A stretch of 64,000 nt of DNA from Coix lacryma-jobi var. lacryma-jobi. Lineage: Eukaryota; Streptophyta; Magnoliopsida; Poales; Poaceae. The translations under genes were made by a program, and so were the position numbers. The stretch lies in NCBI GenBank assembly GCA_009763385.1, contig CM019831.1:79085845-79149844 (forward strand), read 5' to 3'. Of the stretch, positions 10,772 through 20,206 are shown in pieces. The notes beneath the pieces are model-generated. The model saw only the letters and a program-made list of their open reading frames with translations, searched no databases and was not told the DNA's origin. How positions within the stretch are numbered: the stretch's first letter is position 1; each line of letters begins with the position of its first letter.

Positions 10772-11686
10772 CTAGGCCTCGGCTGCGGGAACCTCGGCAG
10801 CTGCTGGGGCTGCGGCCTCCTGTGCGGCGTGGTGCATCTGATGGACTGCCTCGTGGAGCTGGTCGATATAGGCCTGCTGACCATGGATCTGCTGTATCAA
10901 GAGGTGAGCTCCCTCTCTGAGCTGGTCGAGTGTGGTGCGGGCCTCATCCCTCTGAAGAGCGGTAGTCAGGTACATCTGCTCGGCGATGGTCCTGGCGGTG
11001 GTCTCTAGACCTGTGGTAGCACGGGCGTCGTCACGCTCGAGAGTGACTTGCTGTATCCTCTCCTGAAGATGAGCTACCTCAGCGTCAAACTCTTCCTGTC
11101 GCTTCCTCTTGCTCTGGTAGGTGGCTGTGAGGGTGAAGGACACGCTCTCGAGAGTGTGCTCCAAACTCTCACATACACCTAACAAAGCTCCGGTGGCGCT
11201 CATCGCAGGCGTCTCGCAGTAGAACCTCTCCTCTGGGCTCCCTGTCAAGACTGACTCCAAAGTCTGCTTCCTGCGCAATGGAAAAAGTGATCCACGGGGG
11301 AACACTCCTACCATAGCACTAGCTAGGTCAGCGGGAAAACGGGCGATGATGTCCTTCAGCATCAGGTATGCTGCCCTGTTAGCTCCATCCTTGGCACAAG
11401 TGCCTCTGGTGATCTCTGTCCATCCTGTCCAGTGAGGCTTTGCAGGCAAAGCTTTGACTTTGATCTCCACCATGACCAACGAATCCTGCCCGTAGATCTC
11501 CTTCTGCCACGAGTACCTGGGCTCCTGTCCCTCCTCATAGCCCACGGCCTGCAGAATCCTCCAAAGGATAGTCGGCAACCCGAAGTAGGTCAAGAATATC
11601 TTCTGGATCAGCTTGGTGGCCAAGCGGTGACGCGGAACTCCTCTTCCTCCGGTGGCCTTGCGATCAGTCAGCTTAGTCCGGGCCAT
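10772..11686 (-). CDS. Extra ORF of element B: histone H3-tail-like N-terminus plus coiled coil
   Basis: A 304-residue frame upstream of gag on the same strand. After Met it begins ARTKLTDRKATGGR, continuing to LATK. Aligned to the canonical histone H3 tail (ARTKQTARKSTGGK...LATK), 16 of 23 H3 positions are identical with one inserted residue. Lysines equivalent to K4, K9 and K23 are kept, S10 is Ala and K14 is Arg. After residue 24 similarity ends: the middle (about 25-190) is not recognised, about 195-290 is a charged heptad-like coiled coil, and the end is Ala-rich. I chose the Met at 11686; an in-frame Met lies four codons upstream, but TTTCTACAG before 11686 resembles a splice acceptor. 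The TAG at 10772 may be premature, because the frame stays open with an acidic stretch to TGA at 10655. Function is unknown. It is neither gag nor pol. Confidence 0.75.
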   Translation of the reverse strand: MARTKLTDRKATGGRGVPRHRLATKLIQKIFLTYFGLPTILWRILQAVGYEEGQEPRYSWQKEIYGQDSLVMVEIKVKALPAKPHWTGWTEITRGTCAKDGANRAAYLMLKDIIARFPADLASAMVGVFPRGSLFPLRRKQTLESVLTGSPEERFYCETPAMSATGALLGVCESLEHTLESVSFTLTATYQSKRKRQEEFDAEVAHLQERIQQVTLERDDARATTGLETTARTIAEQMYLTTALQRDEARTTLDQLREGAHLLIQQIHGQQAYIDQLHEAVHQMHHAAQEAAAPAAAEVPAAEA

Positions 11687-12416
11687 CTGTAGAAACAAAA
11701 GGGTTTCGAACTCTCGTGAGACGGATATTAAGTTGGCAAATTTTTATATAAAGGAGACAACTTTTAATTAAGGGGAGGTAATGTAAATGCAAGAATTTAA
11801 ACATGAAGCATGATCGTACTTACGTTCTCACTCACTAACATGACTCGTAAGTCATAACGTTCTAGTCGGTGGCAAGAACGATCTCTCATGCGTTATCTAC
11901 ACGTTCTACTCGATCGCATAGTTAGTGTACCTGCAGAAGATTCATTTCAGCCCAAAGCAATTCCCAATGGTAAAACAACTGAGTATTGGCTAATATGCGC
12001 AAAATGCATAGAAGCCAACACTAAACAGTATGCACCAAAGAGAAAACACCCTCAAAACATTGATACCCTCGTATGTGTCCGCGTGGAGCTCGCACATACT
12101 TGGTATAAGAACTCTCACCTAGACCGACGATTGGACGGTCATGCTCTCATATCTCACAAAATCATTTTATGCATGTTTTCACGATTGACGCATTCTCTTT
12201 TTCCCGAGAATGGACCAGCAAATAAAGATCCAGCATGAAGCAAAACCCTGAACCCTGTTAGCAGTTAAGCCACCTGATTCCTAGTATAGGCTTAAGGATG
12301 AGACTGGGCACACTTAGTAATCGAAAATAGTTTTGAAAATAGTTTTGAAATACCCATTTTAGTTCGGAAATAGCTCCTTGCGGATGCAATAACTTGAACC
12401 ATGCTCCGATACCAGC
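11687..12416 (-). other. Element B 5' untranslated leader with primer-binding site
   Basis: Seven hundred bases lie between the 5' LTR and the extra ORF. The primer-binding site on the minus strand is TGGTATCGGAGC (12403-12414), one base different from the Met-tRNA site TGGTATCAGAGC, set two bases from the LTR end. The open frame at 11888-12238 on the opposite strand shows no domain. No other feature is seen. Confidence 0.75.
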
Positions 12417-15400
12417 TGTCGCGGAACCGTCCTGATTATAAGGACCGTCTTAGTCAATTACGTCTGACATCGACCCGCACTTGAAGCCATATAACCCCGG
12501 TAGTCCGGAAATCTCGAAGGATTTCAACATCATACAATATACAGGATCGCATCGTTCAAGTATTACATTCGAAAGGATACAACACAGATAAACGAAATCG
12601 GATTTTTAAATATCAGAGTGCGAATTTAAAATCGAGTTATTACAATACTGAAATTAAAGTGCAGAAGCTTAAATAAGTTTTGAAACACGACCACCACACA
12701 TGTGGTCCAAATAAAACCTTGTTTGATAACTCCAACTCAACACAACTCACTCTTCCCTTTTTAAGTAATGTGTCATCAGTAGTCTCAGACCAACAAAAGA
12801 AAAAGGGAAGCTTCTGGACGACCCTGCCCTGGGCCTACTCCTCATCACCTTCCACTGGGTAGAGGCAGTGCTTACAATAGCCATAGTACACCTGGCCATC
12901 TGCAACAAACGGGATAAACCCGGAGTACGAGAAAGTACTCAGCTAGACTTACCCGTCCAACAGAAAATAATGACACCAAGGGTATGCAAGGCCTTTTTGG
13001 TGGAGCTGGGATTTTTAGTTGCGGAAAGCTCAATTCAGATAAGTGAGTAATTAATGATATTGATGAGCTATCACTTTTTAGACCTATTCCTTATTCTAGG
13101 TTTGCACCTGAACTATAACACACACTTGAGTCTAACAAACAATAATATAACCATATCCAGTTGACTTATCCACATTTTAGTTGAACCTTTTAAACATCAC
13201 ATGGAGTTGTATTGTGGTGAAGCTTGCCATAGTTTCCCACTAACCGGGGGAGACGGCGACTCGAATCGAATTCCAAACCAGCTCGTGAAAGACCTTTCAT
13301 ACCTGCCCACACTTTTCCCGTCGGGTCCATGCATTGGGCAACCGATCGACGCTTGTTCGTGGTGGTAATCGTCGCGGCTCACAGCACGGACCGCCCAATT
13401 GGAACCTGACGATGGCCTCTCGTGGCAGATTGCATTTCCATACTAGAGGGTGCGACACGGGTTGAGACCGGCCCGAACAGCTTCTAACCGGCTTTGGGGT
13501 CGATGATTACAGCACTGACATATCCCTAAGTAAAAGGGCGCGTTCAAGAATGAACGAGGGCCAACATCGATACAAACCTACACGATCCACCGGACGGACT
13601 GCCCCAAGTTTCCAAACTTGTGCCTTGCCTTCCAGTTGACTGTATTTCATTACTACTCAGGTTCTTTTCCACGATAGCAAATATAGCCAACCGTGATCCG
13701 GTGAATACCCACCAGGGGTATTACGGGAACATCCTTAACTACTACTTTTATTTAGCAGACTAAGCAATTCTATATTAATAAATAAAAATAGGATAACAGG
13801 GCAGATATTAATCAATAATCAAGGAATGGTAATGCAGCAAGTAGGATTCAATCAACTCCTAACCTAATGCATCACAAGTTAAAATGACTCAAGTAATTTA
13901 ATTGTAAATACTGGGAGACTTAGAATGCTCCGGGGCTTGCCTTGAGCGAAGACCGAGGCCTCGTGGGAGGGGCACTCGGGCAAGTTAGTGTCTGCCGCGG
14001 GGTCGACTTCCTCTGCTTGATGATGTTCTGGGATCTCCTGCTCGACGCTTGCTTCTTGCTCCTGGTCGGGCTCCGGGTGTGTCGATCCTATTGCATGCGG
14101 TAAATAATAAATAAATAAATAAATAATGTGGGTGCGAGATGTGGCGGTATGAAAAGCAATGCTTCTTGCAAACCAACAAAGCCAACTTGTTGAACCACTT
14201 TTGACATTGAGGTAAATACCTATTTATCTCATAAAATAAAATCCATTATTTCATCTATTTCTTATTTAATATTCCAAAAGAAACTCAGGGCTGAACTGCA
14301 AGTGCAATTTTCTGAACTCAGAAAAATCCACAAAAATTGCAGAAAGACATTGACACAAACTGGACTTCACTGACAATTTTTCAGCAAGAGATCAATTACA
14401 GAACAGCGGCCACAAAAAGATGAAATAAACTGCTCAAAAGGTGCTTTGAACTAACTGTTCTCTGAAAAAGTATCACACAGCAGGTTTCATAATTTTTCTT
14501 GCTTCATCTACACATAAAGACTCTACTGCAGGAAGTGTACTGCCAAAATATAAATATATCGCCCTACACAAAATAAACAAATCTATTCCAAATTAACCCC
14601 ATTGAACTACAACCCTACTGGGAAAGGGTGCTAAACTCAGTTTCATATTTTTCCCAGATTCTACTCCATATTTCATATTTATCAAGAAAGTTCCATGAAC
14701 AGAAACATTATATTATATCCTACATGAATTTCTTAAGAAAAACATAGAAAAATATATTTATAAAGCAACTTCATTTTTCTTCACATGACCAACCATGCTT
14801 ACATTTTTCCTAACTAAAACATCATACACAGAGACTGTATGAATTTTCCCATAATTTATTTTGACCTATAAAACACCTTAACACTTATTCCAAGAAAACA
14901 GCTAAAAAGGACTTTAAACCATGACAGAAACTTTTTCGACATAAATAGTGCCTTATATAATTTTCACAGGTACATAACATGATAATAAACCTACACAAAA
15001 TTTTCCATGAATTAACTTGACCAGAAAACATATATAACCATTTATCCAAACAAAAGCACATAAACTGAATTAAATAAAAAAAGTAAAATCAACTTTCACC
15101 AAAAATACTTTCATATTTTTCCATGATAGATCTACTCATAAACAAACTAACAAAACTGAAAGCACTTCATTTGGACTTTTAAAACGTGCTACACAAAAAT
15201 AACAAGCGTTTCTGGAAAATAAAACAAAAAGGAAAATCATTTGAATCTCCCGGCTCAACTTGCATAGACCTGGTCCATAGGCCCTGGGTGGCTGACGTGT
15301 GGGGCCGCGTGGTCAACGGGGTCCACTGGTCAGTGAACGAAAAGCAGGGGACGGGGTTGACCGCCCGATGCTCGCCGACGGTGAGGTCGCCAGCGGCGAG

Positions 15401-16886
15401 GCTAGGCTCGCTGTGTTCCCCTTGACGAGGCGAATCGGGTGGTGCGGTCGGTTTGGCCAGCGCGCGACCGTAGCTCGCCGGCGACGAGCCATGGTGGACG
15501 GCGGCGGCGGCGGTGCTCGGCTTGGCCGTTTCCGGCGGTCGCCGGTGAAATTGGTGGAGGCAAAAGCTTAAGGGGACCCTCGGGAGTGAGACTGGGGGTT
15601 GGTTTGGCTTGAAAGGCTCCAGAGGAGCTTGGCCGCGAGCGGAGGTCACGGCGGCGCCCATGGCGCTCGGCCGGGTGAGAGAGAACGGTGGGGAACGGTA
15701 GCGTTGCGACGGATGGGTGTTCTCACCTTGCTTTGAAGTGACGGGGCTCGACGAGGAAGATGGGGCTTGGCGAAGGTTCGGGTGGTGTGGAACAACGGCT
15801 TGCACTCCCGGTCGTCGACGGCGGCCGAGAGGTGGCACTCCTCGTTCCGGCGGTGGTGGGGCTCCGGCGAAGGTGAAAGCGGGAGCACCGTGTGGTCTAG
15901 ATGATGGCGGAGTGGTGGTCGGAGTTAATCGGCCGACGGTGGCTCAGTGAGGGCTGGAACGCGGTGGGGCGTTTTCACGGTGGCGTGCGACGGCGAAGGC
16001 GAGCAGTGCTCTCGGCTTGCGTTCGCGGAAGGAGGGGAGAGCTGGTGGGAGCGGCTGGTGCGAATGGAGAGCGGGAGAGAGAGAGGGGGCGGTGCGCGGG
16101 TCTTTGCCCTCGGGCGTGGCCGGACGGGCCGTAGTGGCAGGGCCTAGTGCGGCGAGCAGCGAGAGGCGGGGCGCGGCCAGCGAGGGGGCTCAGCAGGCGA
16201 GGCGTGCGCGGAGAGGGCGGGAGCGATCTTGCGCGCTCGAACACGGAAGCGATCGCGAGAGGAGTGGTCGGGGCGGATTCGGGGCAGAGGCTGGCCGCCA
16301 CGCGGCGCTCCGGCCGGCGTTCGGCGCGGCGAGCGCGGGTGAGCGTGGGCCGGCGCGTGTGCAAGGCGGGCCGAAAGGCCAGTTGGGCCGGAAGTGGCGC
16401 GGGAAGGAAAAAGATTTTCCTTTTTCTTTTTTCCCAAAAACTTTTCAAACTTTGACCATTGAAAACAGTTTCAAAAACTCCCAACTAGGCTTTGACCCAA
16501 AAATAAAAGTTGCTCAAAATAATTTTCTCTACAACTTTTATATAAGACACTTTTACCGAAAACCATTTTTAGAACCTCCACATAAATAATGCCAATTTTT
16601 GAGACTTCAACCATTTTGTTTTCCTCCTTTTTATTTGATAAACTATTTTGAACAAGGTCAAGATGTCAACAAGAAAAACATTTTATTCAATATTCTTTAT
16701 TTTAAGAAACTATTTTCCAAGTCAGAAAGTCACTCAAACAACCAAGTTCAAAAGAAACAAAAAAATCTATTTAAACAAGCAAAAGCCAAAAGCACTTTCA
16801 TGCACATGAAATGATGCAATGCATTACTTATGCTCTTTAGTAGCTAATGTAGTTCCTAATGCAGTGCTTGACACTAGGGTGTCACA
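12417..16886 (-). repeat. Element B, 5' LTR (4470 bp)
   Basis: Plus-strand reading runs from TGTCGCGGAACC (12417) to GGGTGTCACA (16886), giving TG...CA ends. It includes an (AAAT)n microsatellite at 14101-14126, an AT-rich middle (about 14200-15180) and a GC-rich block (about 15270-16400) with many overlapping open frames that have no domain. The last 929 bp match 4934-5878. No gene is supported inside. Confidence 0.88.
14101..14126. repeat. (AAAT)n microsatellite
   Basis: A run of TAAA/AAAT tetranucleotide repeats inside the element B LTR. Confidence 0.85.
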
Positions 16887-18543
16887 CATCCCCTCTACGG
16901 CTCGGTTTGGTGGTTGAGCCACAGAAAAACCACCGAGTGGACGGTTTCCAGGTTTGGGCCTCAAAACCTGGGTGCTGATGGTTTCCGAGTTTGGGCAACA
17001 AAACTCGGGCTGAGGATGGTTTCCAGGTTTGGGCCTCAAAACCTGGGCGCTGCGGGTTTCTGAGTTTGGGCCACAAAACTCAGGCGATGTACGGCTGGTT
17101 TCCCGGTTTGGGCCTCAAAACCGGGGGTTGGCTGTGAAGGCTTGTTTCCCGATTTGGGCCACAAAACCGGGGGGCGAAGTCTGGGAAAAGGACAAGCAGA
17201 GCGGTGGCGGCACGTGGCGGCAATCGGTGTGGTTGCGTCGAGGCAACGCTACCAATTGTGCGGGCGTGGCTGTCGGATCACAACTATCTTCGAGTTGGTC
17301 CAGAATAACCCTAGGGTTTAGCTGGTTCGCTCTGTAATTAGTTAAGGGTAGAGTGGGAACTAGAATTAGGATAAGTAGAGGGAGACACCCACCTCCCATC
17401 CTATCTCAGTCATTTGCTCTTTTCCTTCTAGGTTTTTCTGCTCTCCCAATCCCCTGCTGTAGCAACTGAGATCCGCAGAGAACCATACCTCTGTGTACTA
17501 GAGATTTTGAGGAAGTGAGACCATAATCTCACTGTTGTAGCGTGTGGTAGCCACACGGTTGCAGATCGATGTGTTGATTCGCGTTTTGTTCGTGTTCTTT
17601 GCGTTCTTCATTTCTCTGCGATTTTCCCGTCACTCGTTCTCCCTCTCTACTGCGTCTTTTCGAAATTCGTTTGAATCAACTTGTTCTTTACAGTGAGGAG
17701 ATCATTTCCACTGAAGGAATTCATCTAACTCCTCACGAACATGTAGATCGGGTTGATTTCGTTTTCGTGGCGCTTTTTCGGTTCATACTCCTTCCCTCTC
17801 GGATTCCCGGTGTTTGAGTTGATTTGAGCGGATGATTTCTTGGGGATAGTCTCCCAACTACCTCGTGATCATCTTCTCCAAGTTTGGGATCAAAGGATTT
17901 TGATTTGAATCGGATTTGGGAAGATTTGAGTTGAGGGCGACCAAAATCGCCCTCACTGGGCACTCGCGGACAGTCCGCCGTAGTCGGTCGCGGACAGTCT
18001 GCGAGCCGACCAGGGAGGTTCAGCAGCAGTGCTGTTTTGGGGTTTTTTGCCAGCGGACAGTCAGCCATCCCCCCGCGGATAGTCCGCGGTTGAGCCGGAC
18101 AGTCCGGGACTGTACTGGCGACAAGTCCGGGAATCGTCTGTAGGCTGAGCCTTAGTGCGTTTGCTCTCCTGACTTCTCCGCTTGGATTCCGGACTTCTCG
18201 GTTGGCCTTTTAGTTCACCTAGGAACCTCTCTAAGTATCTTTCCTACTTGTTAGCATCGGTATTTGGGGATTTCCCAACGTAGCCTTCAATCTACGTTTG
18301 GGACTCAGTTTTTAGGGGTCGAACTTGTGCCAGTGGTTTTGGCGTTTGGTTTGCTATCGCTTTGTGGTGCCTCGCTGTGATCCTAGGGATCATCCACCCT
18401 CTTCCTAGGGTCGTGGGCATCACGGTTTCGATCGAAGCTTTTGGGGTTGATTTGTGGGACAAAGGCCGAAGTTTCAAGAGAAATTTTTGAGCTCCCATTC
18501 ACCCCCCCTCTGGTCGCCTTGCTATTGCATTCTCGGTCCTTCA
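16887..18543 (+). repeat. Copia LTR N (plus strand), truncated on the left by element B
   Basis: This follows the same plan as the plus-strand LTR at 43408-45372: the hairpin array, then a segment of GCGGACAGTCCGC motifs (17960-18115), then the end ...TCGGTCCTTCA at 18543. The left part of the LTR is missing because element B sits in it, and should lie left of the window. On the right the next bases (18544 onward) are minus-strand gag of element K. N is therefore a solo LTR or the 3' LTR of a plus-strand copy inserted in K's gag. Open frames at 17029-18143 are not genes. Confidence 0.8.
16915..17175. repeat. Hairpin minisatellite in LTR N
   Basis: Six units of about 43 bp, each with an 8-bp arm, a loop close to GGGCCTCA and the complementary arm. 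Arms are CCAGGTTT/AAACCTGG (twice), CCGAGTTT/AAACTCGG, CTGAGTTT/AAACTCAG and CCCGGTTT/AAACCGGG. The last unit has one mismatch. The same array occurs in H (about 21560-21800 and 31755-31990), K (about 32865-33065) and F (about 43750-43935). Confidence 0.85.
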
Positions 18544-19368
18544 GTAGCATCCAGCTCGACTTCCTCCGTGGCAACGGTTCATGCGGTTGTTGTGGAACCG
18601 CGAGAACCGGTTGGCAAGCAGAGCCAAGTCATCGTCCCCCATGAAATCCAGTTGCTCCTCTATGACAAAAAGAAGAGAAGACAATGCAAAGCCTCCAGAG
18701 GGGTTAGCAGAAGAGCTAGAAACCAAAGCCATTGACGAGCCAGAAGGATTTTCATAAGAAGCCCTCGCCATGGCATCAATCTCACTGGACTTGAGCTTAC
18801 TGAAGAGTTGGTCGCAAGTGAGAGTCTCATAGTTAGGCGATTCTATGATCGCCTAAACTTTTGAGTCCCACACCGACCCATCAAGAGTGTGAAGAAGCTT
18901 GAGAGCTCTCTCATGATCATCGTACGACAAAAGCTCTCTGTTAGCTCTCATCCTGTTGACAATCACCTGAAAGCGAGCGAATAAACTTTCTATGCTCTCG
19001 CCAGGCATGTGTCGGAAGTTCTCATACTCACGCTTGTGCGACTCGTAGAGATGGGTTTTCACTTGAGTGGTTCCCTCATGAAAACGCATGAGAGTCACCC
19101 AAATCTCCTGAGCCTTGGTGAGGTGAGAGACACGATCAAACTCAGACATGATCAAACAGGTGAAAAGAGAATTATGGGCCCGACTATTGGCATCGTGCTC
19201 ATCGATCTGTTGTTGAGTAACACGAGCAGCCAAGACCACGTAATTAGCAGAGTTGCAAATGTCCAAAATCGAGGCACCCATGCTCTGAAGATAGGCCGAC
19301 ATGCGTATCTTCCAATATGCATAGTTCGTCCCATCGAAAAACGGCGGTTTGCCCATGCCGCGATCCAT
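18544..19368 (-). pseudogene. Element K gag (Ty1/copia), 5' part, cut by LTR N
   Basis: The frame starts at 19368 with MDRGMGKPPFFDGTNYAYWK, matching the N-terminal DUF4219-type region of plant copia Gag. A UBN2-type capsid region follows (to about 18855), then TAG at the position where element H has a Gln codon. Reading continues in frame to about 18545 (ending near RFHNNRMN). The zinc knuckle expected next is lost at the junction with LTR N. The primer site lies at 19418-19429 and the LTR starts at 19432. SIRE/Maximus type; non-functional. Confidence 0.85.
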
Positions 19369-19431
19369 GTCGCCTTCTGTGGATCTGGAACCGGCTAAGG
19401 TGGAAGATCCTTAACCCGCTCCGATACCAAT

Positions 19432-20206
19432 TGAAGGACCAGAGGGGGTGAATGGGAGCTTCAAATTTCTTTTCAGAAACTTATTGCTACTGTCCCTAAA
19501 ATCAACCCCGAGTGCCAACCCTAGAGCTTGATAGTGTCCACGACCCTAGATGTAGGGTGGATGCTTCCGAGAAGCACTGCGAGACACTATACAACTCTAG
19601 AAACCCAACGCAAAAACCCGAGACGAAATCGGAAGTCAGATAAACAAGTCGCGGACAAAAAGCGTGCAATTCTGCACTAATCGGACTCTGATGAGCGTTC
19701 GATCCGATTGGATCAGACGCGTCCGGTCAGCTCGAGAGCGATTTGGGAGCTCTCTATGTTGGACCGGACTCACGGCACGGAGCGTCCGGTCACAAACCTA
19801 CGAGCGTCTGGTCAACAGCATGAAGCAGATGAACAGTACTGGCTGCGCGTACGGTCATGTGACCTCGAGTGCGTCTGGTCAAAAAATGCACAGACTATGT
19901 AGCTCGGCCTTCAACGATCGGACTCACAGGGAGCGTCTGGTCGTTGAACAGGCTGAGTCCGGTCACCCCGAGATTCCTCTGTTCGTTCACCGATTCAACT
20001 CGATCTCACCCAAAACTAAACCTCTAGGGCTCAAACTTGGTGAGAGGAGTCACAAGGATAATAGTGAGCTACTCCTAGGAGATCATGGCTCGAACCTATC
20101 TCCAAATCGCTGAATCAAAGAAGTTTAGGTATGAAAAGAGAAAGAAAAATCGATCCAAAATGAAAACCACTCGATCTACTTGTCCATGAGGTTTGAGTCA
20201 AATTTC
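19432..20206 (-). repeat. Element K 5' LTR, first part (split by H)
   Basis: It begins TGAAGGACCAG directly beside K's primer site and resembles the start of the H LTR. It includes scattered GTCCGGTCA motifs (19680-19985). It stops at ...aaatttc (20206), where element H is inserted, and resumes at 32375 with ttcggtgg. Together the two parts make a 1780-bp LTR. Confidence 0.85.
20202..20206. repeat. Target-site duplication of element H (left), ATTTC
   Basis: ATTTC before the H LTR is repeated exactly at 32370-32374 after the other H LTR, proving the limits of the insertion. Confidence 0.92.

Larger units (their letters stand above)
4934..16886 (-). mobile_element. Element B: Tekay/Del-type chromovirus (Ty3/gypsy), degenerate
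   Basis: Read on the minus strand: right LTR 12417-16886, primer site 12403-12414, an extra ORF (11686-10772), gag-pol (10340-5902) ending in a chromodomain, polypurine tract and hairpin (5880-5915), and left LTR. The left LTR is visible only from 4934 to 5878 because element A was inserted into it; the remainder must lie left of the window. The chromodomain after integrase, the Met-tRNA primer site and LTRs above 4 kb are known traits of the Tekay/Del lineage. Several stops and one frameshift make it non-functional. It lies within copia LTR N, whose sequence resumes at 16887. Confidence 0.9.

Noticed and set aside
10772..11686. Extra ORF as a true histone H3 gene or pseudogene
   Set aside because: Similarity ends after about 24 residues; the histone fold is absent and the rest is an unrelated coiled-coil protein in line with the element.
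15179..16589. Open frames of 60 to 219 residues in the right LTR of B
   Set aside because: Their counterparts in the left LTR shift frame through indels, and composition is Arg/Pro/Gly-rich without motifs.
16915..17175. Regular repeats suggesting a CRISPR array
   Set aside because: This is eukaryotic LTR DNA. The units are hairpins without unique spacers and there are no cas genes.
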